Assembly (NCBI RefSeq): GCF_002844595.1
Contig: NZ_PJNW01000002.1
Coordinates: forward strand, 186,001-250,000
Length of the DNA: 64,000 nt
Source of the DNA: Pleomorphomonas diazotrophica
GTDB taxonomy: Bacteria > Pseudomonadota > Alphaproteobacteria > Rhizobiales > Pleomorphomonadaceae
Direction of reading: 5' to 3'
A program made the position numbers and the translations under genes. Under the pieces are notes generated by a model. That model was given only the letters and a program-made list of their open reading frames with translations, ran no database searches and was not told the DNA's origin. Of this stretch, positions 56,065 through 64,000 are shown piece after piece (within the stretch, counting starts at the first letter, position 1; the number at the start of each line of letters is the position of its first letter).

Positions 56065-56975
56065 CCCCTCGATCGTTCGCGCATGCTCCTGAGGCAAGCC
56101 TCGATAAAAACGCGCAGCTTGGGCTGCAGCCGGCTCGACCTGGGGTAATAAAGGTAGAGCGCATCCTGAGCCGGTGCGAAGTTGTCAAGGCAGGTTTCGA
56201 GACGCCCGTCGGCCAACTCGCGGCGGATGTTTTGCGATGAGGCATAGGTAAGCCCGAGACCGGCCACCGCCATGGCGAGCAGGAGGGCGGAGTCGTCGGA
56301 GGTGAGTTGCCCCGGCGGGTCGATGGCGACGGCGATTCCCTCCCGCTCGAACTCCCAGCGATAGAGATCCCCGCTCGGCGGCAGGCGGAAGCGCAGGCAG
56401 ACGTGGTGGGCGAGATCGTCAGGCGTCGTAGGCCGGCCGTGCGCGGCGAAATAGGCCGGCGAACCAACGACGACCCAGGAGAAGGGCGGGGTGACGCGGA
56501 CTGTCAGCATATCCTGATCGATGAACTCGCCGATGCGGATGCCGGCGTCAAAGCCGCTCTCGACCAGGTCGTGGCGCTTGGTGTCGGTGATCACTTCGAC
56601 GGCAATGTCGGGGTAGGCCGTCAGGAAGGCCGGCAGCATGGGGGTGAGTACTTCGCGCGCGATGATGGGATGGGTGAGAAGGCGGAGTGTGCCCGACGGC
56701 TTGGAGCTGAGGCTGGCGAGATTGCTGAGCGAGCCGGCAATGGCATCGGCGGCCGGCCTGACCTCGCCGAGAAGCCGCTCACCGGCTTCCGTGAGGGCGA
56801 CGTGACGTGTGGTGCGGTGAAACAGTGGCAGGCCGATGCGTCGTTCCAGTGTCTGCACGGCCTGACTGACGGCGCCGGGCGTGACGCCGAGCTCGCCGGC
56901 GGCGGCACGGAAGCTGCCGCGCCGGACCACCGCAAGAAACTCGCTGATGCCATCAAAGAGGTCGGGCCGTGCCAT
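56061..56975 (-). CDS. LysR-family transcriptional regulator
   Basis: A 304-residue LTTR: HTH LAVVRRGSFRAAAGELGVTPGAVSQAVQTLE, then the substrate-binding domain with the GESGFDAGIRIGEFI-type ESGFDAGIRIGEF segment typical of the CrgA/AaeR-like group. ATG 56975 is 5 bases after AGGAG. Divergent from an aldo/keto reductase gene, a common regulator-target pair. Confidence 0.9.
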   Translation of the reverse strand: MARPDLFDGISEFLAVVRRGSFRAAAGELGVTPGAVSQAVQTLERRIGLPLFHRTTRHVALTEAGERLLGEVRPAADAIAGSLSNLASLSSKPSGTLRLLTHPIIAREVLTPMLPAFLTAYPDIAVEVITDTKRHDLVESGFDAGIRIGEFIDQDMLTVRVTPPFSWVVVGSPAYFAAHGRPTTPDDLAHHVCLRFRLPPSGDLYRWEFEREGIAVAIDPPGQLTSDDSALLLAMAVAGLGLTYASSQNIRRELADGRLETCLDNFAPAQDALYLYYPRSSRLQPKLRVFIEACLRSMRERSRG

Positions 56976-57233
56976 GATCACTCCTGCGCGCGCGTGGTGC
57001 GGGCTCGCCCAAGCGCGATTTGGCAGCTCCGCTGCGGACGATGCATGATAACCGCCTCAATAGCGGATCATTGTATAGTTGATCTAATTAGCCTGTTGCG
57101 TTCGGCCTGGCTATTCCGACCGCAAGTCGAGGCTTATGTCATTGGTGGGCGCTGGTCGCTTCCATTGATGACCCCATCCGCCCGCCGCGCCGGCCGCTTT
57201 CTTGTTTCCCAATCGATTCTTCAAGGTGATGAC
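56976..57233. promoter_or_regulatory. Divergent control region, lysR and aldo/keto reductase
   Basis: Holds an imperfect inverted repeat ATGAT-AA-CCGC / GCGG-ATCAT (57045-57071) and an A/T-rich stretch TATAGTTGATCTAATTA (57075-57091) that could contain -10 sequences. A likely LysR binding region. Confidence 0.45.
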
Positions 57234-58271
57234 ATGCGCTACAACACGCTCGGGGGCACCGGCCTTCTCGTCTCGGAAATCTGCCTCGGCGCCATGACCT
57301 TCGGCGGCAAGGGTTTCTGGACCGTCGTCGGTTCGCTCGATCAGTCGGTGGCCGACCGCATCGTGGCCGGCGCTCTCGACAAGGGCGTCAACTTCATCGA
57401 CACCGCCGACGTCTATTCGGAAGGGTTGTCGGAGGAGATCACCGGCGCGGCGATCCGCAACTCCGGCCGCGCCCGCTCGGACGTGGTGCTGGCCACCAAG
57501 GTGTTCGGTCCGGTTGGCAATGGTGTCAACGATCGCGGCGCCTCGCGCGGCCACATCATGGATGCCGTCAAAGGCAGTCTGAAGCGGCTCGGCACCGACT
57601 ACATCGATCTCTACCAGATCCACGGCACGGATGTGGTGACGCCGATCGAGGAAACGGTGCGGGCGCTCGACGATCTCGTGCGTGAAGGTCTCATCCGCTA
57701 TGTCGGCGTCTCCAACTGGCCGGCCTGGCGGATCATGAAGGCGCTCGGCATCGCCGACCGCCTCGGTCTCGATCGCATCGCCAGCCTTCAGGCCTATTAC
57801 TCCATCGCCGGCCGCGACCTCGAACGCGAGATCGCGCCCCTTCTTCAGGCCGAGAAGGTTGGCCTGATGGTGTGGAGCCCGCTGGCGGGCGGCCTTCTGT
57901 CCGGCAAATACGGCCGCGACGGGTCGGCGCCGGAGGGCGCGCGGCGGGCCAACTTCGATTTCCCGCCGGTGAACAAGGACCGAGCCTTCGACGCCATCGA
58001 CGTGATGGCCGAGATCGCCAGAGACAAGGGTGTGTCGGTGGCGCGCATTGCGCTGGCCTACGTGCTGCACAAGCCGTTCGTCTCCTCGGTGATCATCGGC
58101 GCCAAGTCGGTCGAACAGCTCGACGACAATATTGCCGCTGGCGATGTGGTCCTGTCGGCCGACGAACTCGCCCGCCTCGATGCCGTCTCGGCCCTGCCGG
58201 CCGAATATCCCGGCTGGATGCTGGAGCGGCAGGGCAACGAGCGCCTGGCCTCCGTCGCCAAGCCACGCTGA
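57234..58271 (+). CDS. Aldo/keto reductase
   Basis: A 345-residue AKR with the TIM-barrel motifs ISEICLGAMTFGG-like VSEICLGAMTFGG, NFIDTADVYSEG (catalytic Asp and Tyr), VLATKVFG (Lys), DYIDLYQIHGTD (His) and SVIIGAKSVEQL (NADPH). Closest in wording to YajO/IolS-type enzymes; substrate unknown. The ATG at 57234 is preceded by AAGGTGATG. The frame is open far upstream but only this part has similarity. Confidence 0.93.
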   Translation: MRYNTLGGTGLLVSEICLGAMTFGGKGFWTVVGSLDQSVADRIVAGALDKGVNFIDTADVYSEGLSEEITGAAIRNSGRARSDVVLATKVFGPVGNGVNDRGASRGHIMDAVKGSLKRLGTDYIDLYQIHGTDVVTPIEETVRALDDLVREGLIRYVGVSNWPAWRIMKALGIADRLGLDRIASLQAYYSIAGRDLEREIAPLLQAEKVGLMVWSPLAGGLLSGKYGRDGSAPEGARRANFDFPPVNKDRAFDAIDVMAEIARDKGVSVARIALAYVLHKPFVSSVIIGAKSVEQLDDNIAAGDVVLSADELARLDAVSALPAEYPGWMLERQGNERLASVAKPR

Positions 58272-58384
58272 ACGATCGGTCGGGTGGTGCGGCGAGGCGC
58301 CACCCACCGCGTGTTCCGAATATCGCCCTTTTCTTGACCGACGTGATGTGCCAAACCCGCGCCAAACTTGGGACAGGCAAGATC

Positions 58385-59176
58385 ATGTCGGACGACACAG
58401 CGGCCGGCCGCGGACCGGCCATCATCCTCTGCGAGCCGCAGATGGGCGAGAATATCGGCGCGGCAGCACGCGCCATGGCGAACTTCGGGCTTTCCGATCT
58501 TCGGATCGTTGCGCCGCGCGACGGCTGGCCCAACGAGAAGGCGGAAGCCAATGCCGCCAAGGCGACGCACATCATCCATGCCGCGCGGGTCTATGACCGG
58601 CTGGAAGAGGCGATCACCGATCTTTCCTTCGTCTACGCCACCACGGCGCGCGATCGCGACGTCACCAAGGCCGTGCGCGGGCCGGTGCATGCCGCCAAGC
58701 ACATGCGGGCGCTCGAAGCCCAGGGCGCGGGCGTCGGGCTGCTGTTCGGGCGCGAGCGCTGGGGCCTCAACAACGACGAGGTGGCGCTGGCCGACGAGAT
58801 CCTGACGCTGCCGGTGGTGCCGGAATACGCCTCGCTCAACATCGCCCAGGCGGTGCTGGTGGTGGCCTACGAGTGGCGCAAAGCCGGGTTCGAGGATCCA
58901 GATGCGGCGCTGCCCTTTGCCGCGTCCGATCGATCGCCGCCGGCCGGCAAGGCGGAACTGCTCGGTCTGTTCGATCATCTGGAATCGGTGCTCGACGAGC
59001 GGCACTTTTTCCATCCGCCCGAGAAGCGGCCGACGATGATCCGAAACCTCCGCGCCATCTTCCAGCGCCAGCAACTGACGCAGCAGGAGATCCGGACGCT
59101 CCGGGGCATCATCACTTGCCTTGATGGCAAGAACCATCGGCCGAAGAAGCCTGTCACCGACAACGGCGAGGCCTAG
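58385..59176 (+). CDS. tRNA/rRNA methyltransferase, TrmJ-like SPOUT family
   Basis: A 263-residue SPOUT methyltransferase: IILCEPQMGENIGAAARAMANFG, LFGRERWGLNNDEV (knot loop) and LPVVPEYASLNIAQAVLVVA. Together with a C-terminal helical extension (~residues 170-263) this matches TrmJ, which 2'-O-methylates tRNA position 32. Start ATG 58385. It precedes murI in the same direction. Confidence 0.88.
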   Translation: MSDDTAAGRGPAIILCEPQMGENIGAAARAMANFGLSDLRIVAPRDGWPNEKAEANAAKATHIIHAARVYDRLEEAITDLSFVYATTARDRDVTKAVRGPVHAAKHMRALEAQGAGVGLLFGRERWGLNNDEVALADEILTLPVVPEYASLNIAQAVLVVAYEWRKAGFEDPDAALPFAASDRSPPAGKAELLGLFDHLESVLDERHFFHPPEKRPTMIRNLRAIFQRQQLTQQEIRTLRGIITCLDGKNHRPKKPVTDNGEA

Positions 59177-59285
59177 GCCAAAGGTTTCGTTAACCCTGCG
59201 GGCCGCAGGATGAAAGCCGCTCGGCCCGATGTCGCCGCATTCGGCTGGCAAGGCTGGATGGACGAGGCAGGCTCTAGGGAATTCC

Positions 59286-60128
59286 ATGCGCATCCTGGTG
59301 TTCGACAGCGGAGTCGGCGGCCTTTCGGTCGCCCGCGAGATCGGCAAGGCGTTGCCGGATGCCGGCATGGACTATGTCGCCGACCTCGCCGTGTTTCCTT
59401 ATGGCGCTCTTGAGCCGGACGTCCTCATCGAGCGCGTCGTCTCGCTGATGGACGAGGCGTTTGCGGTGCTCGATCCGGCGGCGCTGGTGATCGCCTGCAA
59501 CACCGCCTCGACGCTGGTGCTGCCGCCACTGCGCGCCCGTTTCAAACTGCCGATCGTCGGTACCGTGCCGGCAGTGAAGCCGGCGGCGGAGCACAGTCGG
59601 TCGCGCCTGGCCTCGGTGCTGGCAACGCCCGGCACGGTGAAGCGCGACTATACGCACGACCTCATCGAAACCTTCGGTGGCGACTGTCGCTTCACGCTGG
59701 TGGGGTCCGGGGCGCTGGCCGGGCTCGTCGAGCGGCAGTTCTCGGGCGAGGCGGTCACCGACACGGAGCTTTTCGCCGAGATCGCCCCCTGCTTCGTGGA
59801 AGAGGAGGGCAGGCGGACCGACACGGTGGTGCTCGCCTGCACCCACTATCCGCTCGTTCTCGATCGGCTGAAGGCGCTGGCGCCGTGGCCGGTGGAGTGG
59901 ATCGATCCAGCACCGGCCATCGCGCGCCGCGTCGCGACGGTGACGGCCGGCGCCGGTCCGTCGCGCGACGAGGGTCTCCCGCTCCGCTTCTTCTCGACCG
60001 GCCGCCGTCCGGCCCGCGCCATGCTCGATGCCTTCGGATTCGTCGAAGGCACTGGGCTTTTCAGCGCTGCCGCGGAAAAAAGCGCTGATCTCGGCTCGAA
60101 AGCCGGCAAAGCCGCGCTTTCAGTTTGA
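59286..60128 (+). CDS. murI: Glutamate racemase MurI
   Basis: A 280-residue racemase: ILVFDSGVGGLSVAREI, the first catalytic Cys in VIACNTAS and the second in VLACTHYPL. Supplies D-glutamate for peptidoglycan. ATG 59286 is chosen from alignment of the first strand; the ribosome binding site is weak. Confidence 0.95.
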   Translation: MRILVFDSGVGGLSVAREIGKALPDAGMDYVADLAVFPYGALEPDVLIERVVSLMDEAFAVLDPAALVIACNTASTLVLPPLRARFKLPIVGTVPAVKPAAEHSRSRLASVLATPGTVKRDYTHDLIETFGGDCRFTLVGSGALAGLVERQFSGEAVTDTELFAEIAPCFVEEEGRRTDTVVLACTHYPLVLDRLKALAPWPVEWIDPAPAIARRVATVTAGAGPSRDEGLPLRFFSTGRRPARAMLDAFGFVEGTGLFSAAAEKSADLGSKAGKAALSV

Positions 60129-60327
60129 CAGCGGCCGCTCCCTCGACTATTCACCCCTCAACCCGCCGGTTCCTTGGCAACGAGGAGCCGGCGTGGCCGT
60201 TCACGTGTCCCGTGGGGGACCTGCCGCGCGCAGTGTTTCCCTGTCGGTTTCGGGTGGCTATCGGGCCAGATCGAAGCAGAGGAGGGCGCGCGTCCTGAAT
60301 GAACACTGACAAAAAGCGGGATACGCG

Positions 60328-60945
60328 ATGTCTAAGCGCCATAGTGCAAAGTACAAGATCGACCGCCGCATGGGCGAGAACCTCTGGGGTCGCCCGAAGA
60401 GCCCGGTCAACAAGCGTGAATACGGCCCCGGCCAGCACGGCCAGCGCCGCAAGGGCAAGACCTCGGACTACGGTCTGCAGCTGCGCGCCAAGCAGAAGCT
60501 GAAGGGTTACTACGGTGACCTCAGCGAGAAGCAGTTCTACAAGATTTACGAAGAGGCCGTCCGCCTGCGTGGCGACACCTCGGAAGCGCTGATCGGCTTG
60601 CTCGAGACCCGTCTCGACGCCGTCGTCTATCGCGCCAAGTTCGTGCCGACCCCCTTCGCGGCCCGCCAGTTCGTCAACCACGGCCACGTCACCGTCAACG
60701 GCCGCAAGGTCAACGTCGGTTCGTACCGCTGCAAGGTCGGCGACGTGATCGAGGTTCGCCAGAAGTCCAAGGAACTGGCGATCGTTCTCGAGTCGGTCGA
60801 GCTCGCCGAGCGCGACACGCCCGACTACATCGAGGTCGACACCTCCAAGAAGATCGCCAAGCTGGTCCGCGTGCCGGCCCTGGCCGACGTTCCCTACGCC
60901 GTCAAGATGGAGCCGAACCTGGTCGTCGAGTATTACTCGCGCTGA
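60328..60945 (+). CDS. rpsD: 30S ribosomal protein S4
   Basis: A 205-residue S4 ([40 protein letters not shown] in the S4 RNA-binding domain). Standard length. It binds 16S rRNA early in assembly. Upstream, 60129-60327 carries GC-rich palindromic stretches that could form a structured leader, but no specific S4 operator is recognised. A clear terminator follows. Confidence 0.97.
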   Translation: MSKRHSAKYKIDRRMGENLWGRPKSPVNKREYGPGQHGQRRKGKTSDYGLQLRAKQKLKGYYGDLSEKQFYKIYEEAVRLRGDTSEALIGLLETRLDAVVYRAKFVPTPFAARQFVNHGHVTVNGRKVNVGSYRCKVGDVIEVRQKSKELAIVLESVELAERDTPDYIEVDTSKKIAKLVRVPALADVPYAVKMEPNLVVEYYSR

Positions 60946-60971
60946 TAGGGTTCCGAGCTTCGGACAAGTGG

Positions 60972-60999
60972 AAAGGCCGCCCCGCAAGGCGGCCTTTTT
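60972..60999 (+). terminator. Terminator of rpsD
   Basis: AAAGGCCGCC (60972-60981) / GGCGGCCTTT (60988-60997) with a 6-base loop and a T-run. Confidence 0.92.
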
Positions 61000-61004
61000 G
61001 CTGT

Positions 61005-62126
61005 TCAGAGACCCAGATCCTCATAAACGGCCTGGAAGATGTCCTTCGGGAAGGCACCGACGCAGCCCTCAATGGCCGTGTTGGTGAAGATGACGATCGT
61101 GAGGCCGCTGGCCGGATCGACATACCACTGATGGCCGTAGATGCCGCCCCAGGCCCAGGTGCCGGGCTTGCAGGGCGCCTTCTGCACTGTGGGATCGCGA
61201 TAGACCGACCAGCCATGCGAATAGCCCTGGCCGGACGGTGCCGGGTCGATATCCACCGTGTGCGCCTCGGCGAGCAGCGGCATGGAGGCCGGCGACAGGA
61301 GCGGCCTGCCGCCTTGGCGCATCGCTTCGAGGAACACAAGGAAGTCCTCGGCCGTGCCGATCATGCCGGCGCCGCCGGAGGGAAAGGCCGTGGGGTCGAA
61401 GGCGCGCCCCGTCCAGAACTCGATAAACCCCTCGCCGTCCTTCACGCGTTCGATGTTGCCCATGCGGGTCGGTGGGGTGCCATCGGCATAGACCACGGCA
61501 AGACGGGAGGGATCGACGGGGCGGAAGGCGGTGTCGGCCATGCCGAGCGGGTGGGTGACGCGGGCCTTGACGATCTCGGGCAGGGAGCGGCCGTCGGCCA
61601 CTTCCATCACTCCGCCCAACACGTCGATGGCGACGGAGTAACGCCAGCCGGCACCAGGCGGGAAGGCGAGGGGCAGGGCGGCGATGCGTCGGATGTTCTC
61701 GGCAAGGTCGAAGTCGGACGGACCGGTACCGCCGGCCGCTGGCCTGCCGTTGCCATTGTCGAGGTCATAGCTGAGGCCGGCTGTGTGGTTCATGAGCTGC
61801 GAAATGGTGATCGGCGGGGCACTGCCGTCGGCAAGGCGTGGCCGGAAGTCGGGCAGGTAACGGGTGACCGGATCGTCGAGCCGCATCCTGCCGGCCTCCA
61901 CCATGGCAAGGGCGGCCACGGAAACCATCGGCTTGGTCACGGACGCCAGGCGAAAGATAGTGTGTGGCGCCATGGGCCAGTCGGCCTCTCGATCGAAGAA
62001 GCCGGCCTGCCGATCGTAGACAAGCTCGCCATTCAGCTTGATCAATATGTTGGCGCCGACGATCGTTCTGTCCACGGCGCGGTCGACGACCCTGTCGACT
62101 CCTGGAAACTGGCTGGCCTTGCCCAC
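61005..62126 (-). CDS. Serine hydrolase, beta-lactamase (class C-like) family
   Basis: A 373-residue protein with the SxxK motif SVTK at residues 62-65 (nucleophile Ser62) and a Tyr in the MNHTAGLSYD segment in the place of YxN. Fits the DUF/esterase-like beta-lactamase family, cytoplasmic here because no signal peptide is seen. Start is GTG 62126 with GGGAG 8 bases upstream; a longer frame to 62186 lacks one. Divergent from an arsR-type gene that may control it. Confidence 0.85.
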   Translation of the reverse strand: MGKASQFPGVDRVVDRAVDRTIVGANILIKLNGELVYDRQAGFFDREADWPMAPHTIFRLASVTKPMVSVAALAMVEAGRMRLDDPVTRYLPDFRPRLADGSAPPITISQLMNHTAGLSYDLDNGNGRPAAGGTGPSDFDLAENIRRIAALPLAFPPGAGWRYSVAIDVLGGVMEVADGRSLPEIVKARVTHPLGMADTAFRPVDPSRLAVVYADGTPPTRMGNIERVKDGEGFIEFWTGRAFDPTAFPSGGAGMIGTAEDFLVFLEAMRQGGRPLLSPASMPLLAEAHTVDIDPAPSGQGYSHGWSVYRDPTVQKAPCKPGTWAWGGIYGHQWYVDPASGLTIVIFTNTAIEGCVGAFPKDIFQAVYEDLGL

Positions 62127-62252
62127 TTCGTCTTCTCCCTCAGATTGTTCGCATGCACTCTGCCATTCTATGGCTGCGGCCGGCATCCTAATATCTCACG
62201 GGTCGAGTTTTGGCAGGATGGCGAGTGGACCACTTTCGGATAAGCGGTCGCC

Positions 62253-62309
62253 AAGTTACAATACGTTACCATATTGACACGTTACTAAAATGGAACATAT
62301 TATCTCGCC
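62253..62309 (+). promoter_or_regulatory. Promoter/operator of the arsR-type gene; apparent leaderless start
   Basis: TTGACA (62274-62279), 18-base spacer, TATTAT (62298-62303); the ATG begins 7 bases after the -10 box, so the transcript should start at or next to the ATG. Three GTTAC words (62255, 62265, 62281) and CAATA-N8-TATTG (62259-62276) overlap the promoter and look like an operator. Confidence 0.6.
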
Positions 62310-63095
62310 ATGGCAGATGTTTTCGATGCCCTCGCCAGTGCGCACCGTCGCCAGTTGCTGGACGCCCTCAGAGAACGGGACGGCCAGACGCTGGGCGAGC
62401 TCGAAGGCTGTCTGCCGTTGTCACGCTTCGCGGTGATGAAGCATCTCGGCGTTCTGGAGGATGCCGGGCTGGTGGTCACCCGCAAGGTCGGGCGCGAGAA
62501 GTTTCACTATCTCAACCCCGTTCCCATTCAGGAAGTGAGCGATCGCTGGATCTCGCGCTACGCTTCGCCGTTTGCCCGCGGTCTTGCCGATCTCAAGGGC
62601 GGATTTCAGCAGGGGATTTTCAAGATGAACACCGCAGTGGTTGCACCGAAGCATGTTTACGAGCTTTTCATCGACGCCGCGCCGGAGGCCGTCTGGGCCG
62701 TTCTGACAGATGACGCCAAGACGCCGCTCTGGCAGCATTTCAACATGGCCTCGCGCACTGAATGGCGGGTCGGCGGCAAGATCGAGTTCCTCTTGGGCGG
62801 ACATTCGATGATCGTTGGCGAACTGCTCGAGTTGACGCCGCCGAAGCGTCTGTCTCACAGCTTCGCTGCCCGGTGGGCAGACGATGTCGCCGGCGATCCG
62901 CCATCACGCGTCACCTGGGATCTGGAGCCGGCAGGCGACGGAGCAACAAAGTTGACGCTGGTACACGATGATTTCGGCGGCGATACCACCACCAGCCGCA
63001 TGGTGACGGCCGGCTGGGTCGAGGCCATCTCTCGCCTGAAGACGCTGGTCGAAACGGGGCGGACCTTCTCGATGCCCGGACGGCCTGGTGCGTAG
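62310..63095 (+). CDS. ArsR-type regulator fused to SRPBCC (AHSA1) domain
   Basis: A 261-residue two-domain protein. Residues ~1-95 are an ArsR winged helix (DALASAHRRQLLDALRERDG, SRFAVMKHLGVLEDAGLVVT) without the cysteine metal motif. Residues ~110-255 are a SRPBCC/AHSA1 domain (HVYELFIDAAPEAVWAVLTD ... GWVEAISRLKTLVETG), a hydrophobic ligand pocket. Such fusions probably sense organic ligands. No ribosome binding site precedes the ATG. Confidence 0.88.
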   Translation: MADVFDALASAHRRQLLDALRERDGQTLGELEGCLPLSRFAVMKHLGVLEDAGLVVTRKVGREKFHYLNPVPIQEVSDRWISRYASPFARGLADLKGGFQQGIFKMNTAVVAPKHVYELFIDAAPEAVWAVLTDDAKTPLWQHFNMASRTEWRVGGKIEFLLGGHSMIVGELLELTPPKRLSHSFAARWADDVAGDPPSRVTWDLEPAGDGATKLTLVHDDFGGDTTTSRMVTAGWVEAISRLKTLVETGRTFSMPGRPGA

Positions 63096-63109
63096 GCGGT
63101 ACGCAGACA

Positions 63110-63141
63110 AGCAGAAAGGCCGCCCTTGAGGACGGCCCTTC
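63110..63141 (+). terminator. Weak hairpin after the arsR-type gene
   Basis: AAAGGCCGCCC / GGACGGCCCTT with a mismatch; no clear T-run. Low confidence. Confidence 0.35.
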
Positions 63142-63255
63142 GGAATATTACGCTGGATTGAGGCTCAGATCCGGGCGCGTCCGCCCGGACCGAGGGCCGG
63201 CGGCCGATGGGTCGCTCGACCTTCCCTCACCTCATTACCGCTGGACTATCGGCGT

Positions 63256-63699
63256 TCAGCCGGCGAAGCCGCGGCGGAAGTTGACAGTGGCGTTCTCGTC
63301 CGAGGAGTCGCCGCTGTAGTAGACCGGCGCCGGATAACGGGCGGCGTCAGCCTTGGCAGCCGCAGCGTTGGCCGGGTTCTCGATCACCACGCGGTTGACG
63401 AGAAGCGGTTCGTCGGAATCGGACGAGGGGTTCACCTCGGTGACGATCCGAGCACCGGTGTCACCATGGGTGGCGATCACGGCGCCGGACGTGTCGGTGC
63501 TGGCCGCGGCGGCATAGCGGGCGGCATCGGCCTTGGCGGCAGCGGCGTTAGCCGGATTGGGAGCCGGGTTCACCTGGACCCAACGCGCCTCGGCGCTGTC
63601 GTCGGCCGCAGCCGGGTCATACATGAGGCCGGCAGCGGAAGCGACGGTCGGCAGGGCGAACAGGGCAACGGCAGCGGCGGTGATGATGGAGGTCTTCAT
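63256..63699 (-). CDS. Small secreted Ala-rich protein with duplicated 15-residue motif
   Basis: A 147-residue protein I cannot name. Signal peptide at residues 1-22 (cleavage near ASA). The exact sequence NPANAAAAKADAARY occurs at residues 48-62 and again at 108-122, each followed by a less regular Asp/Ser/Val-rich stretch. ATG 63699 has AAGGAG 8 bases upstream. The repeated segments should form amphipathic or plain Ala-rich helices. Periplasmic or extracellular; function unknown. Confidence 0.65.
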   Translation of the reverse strand: MKTSIITAAAVALFALPTVASAAGLMYDPAAADDSAEARWVQVNPAPNPANAAAAKADAARYAAAASTDTSGAVIATHGDTGARIVTEVNPSSDSDEPLLVNRVVIENPANAAAAKADAARYPAPVYYSGDSSDENATVNFRRGFAG

Positions 63700-63710
63700 G
63701 GTCTTAACTC

Positions 63711-63743
63711 CTTGTGAGGGACATGTGCTTGTGAGGGACATGT
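63711..63743 (-). repeat. 17-bp tandem duplication in the leader of the small secreted protein gene
   Basis: CTTGTGAGGGACATGT occurs at 63711-63726 and 63728-63743 with one base between. The copy next to the gene forms part of its ribosome binding region. Confidence 0.8.
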
Positions 63744-64000
63744 ACGCGTTACGCTTGGTGTCTTGGCAGCGTGGAGGTCTTGGTGGAGATCTTGGGGCGC
63801 TGCCGATGACCCTCATTTGGACCCTGACCGTTCACGTTCAAACCGGCCGGCGCTGACGTATGCGCGCCGGTCTGTTGAACGCGAGTCGCGAAAAAGTGTG
63901 CGGGGAGTTGAACGGCTCGGGGTGGTCAGGAAAAGTCCGCAGTCTTGCGCGGGAAACCGTCCTTTGCTGGCTCACACGGCGTGAGTCAGCCTGTGAAGAG
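63744..64000. other. End of window, no gene recognised
   Basis: An open frame at 63763-63984 has no recognisable features. I see no conserved coding or RNA signal in this stretch. Confidence 0.4.

Noticed and set aside
56307-58271. Very long frame that would add over 300 residues to the aldo/keto reductase
   Set aside because: The added part runs antisense through the lysR gene. The enzyme is complete from 57234.

Overview
This window looks like chromosomal sequence from a Hyphomicrobiales-type alphaproteobacterium, possibly Pleomorphomonadaceae-like; the family is a guess. It is GC-rich throughout. It carries alphaproteobacterial markers: FlbT, FlaF, FliX, CckA, a cysteine-poor DksA, a RecA with the rhizobial N-terminus, and two palindromic intergenic repeats of a kind I associate with Rhizobiales genomes. 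I see no mobile element, CRISPR array, tRNA or rRNA.

Layout. Positions 1-5.3 kb hold housekeeping genes: a truncated acyltransferase, a glutamine-synthetase-family enzyme, SixA-like phosphatase, and the YcjX / TIGR01620 pair. From 5.4 to 42.2 kb lies a large flagellar island: hook operon flgE-flgK-flgL; flagellin-flbT (minus); two more flagellins; flaF; a FlaG-like gene; flgI-flgJ(N)-flgN-like (minus) divergent from fliX; dksA; flgF-flgG-flgA-flgH (minus) divergent from fliL-fliM-DUF6468-motE-like-giant TPR protein; fliO-fliP (minus) divergent from flgB-flgC-fliE-fliQ-fliR-flhB-cckA. From 42.4 to 64 kb there are ordinary genes: psuK-psuG, recA, ridA, alaS, padR, icd, map, several regulators with their targets, trmJ, murI, rpsD, an arsR-SRPBCC fusion and a small secreted protein. 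Missing from the window are fliF, fliG, fliN, fliI, flhA, flgD, fliK, motA/B, and the regulators ctrA and flbD.

Regulation can be read from the DNA and resembles the Caulobacter flagellar hierarchy. CtrA-type boxes (TTAA-N7-TTAAC) lie ahead of the early operons fliL and flgB/fliO, and the kinase that feeds CtrA, CckA, is encoded at the end of the flgB operon. Sigma-54 -24/-12 promoters lie ahead of the middle operons flgE, flgI and flgF. Each has a CGGCA-N5-TGCCG palindrome upstream, with a gap of exactly 94 bp for flgE and flgI and 86 bp for flgF. These palindromes are strong candidates for FlbD enhancer sites (ftr-like); FliX, the FlbD partner, is encoded next to one of them. Two flagellin mRNAs share a small leader hairpin with the ribosome binding site in its loop, a plausible target for FlbT.

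The least explained parts are: a 1303-residue periplasmic beta/TPR protein next to a MotE-like protein, both with Ala/Pro/His-rich linkers; an FliM with three copies of a tryptophan motif that resembles the FliN N-terminus; and an FliO with a very long Pro-rich tail. Outside the island, an arsR-type gene seems to be transcribed as a leaderless mRNA, and several palindromes look like operators.
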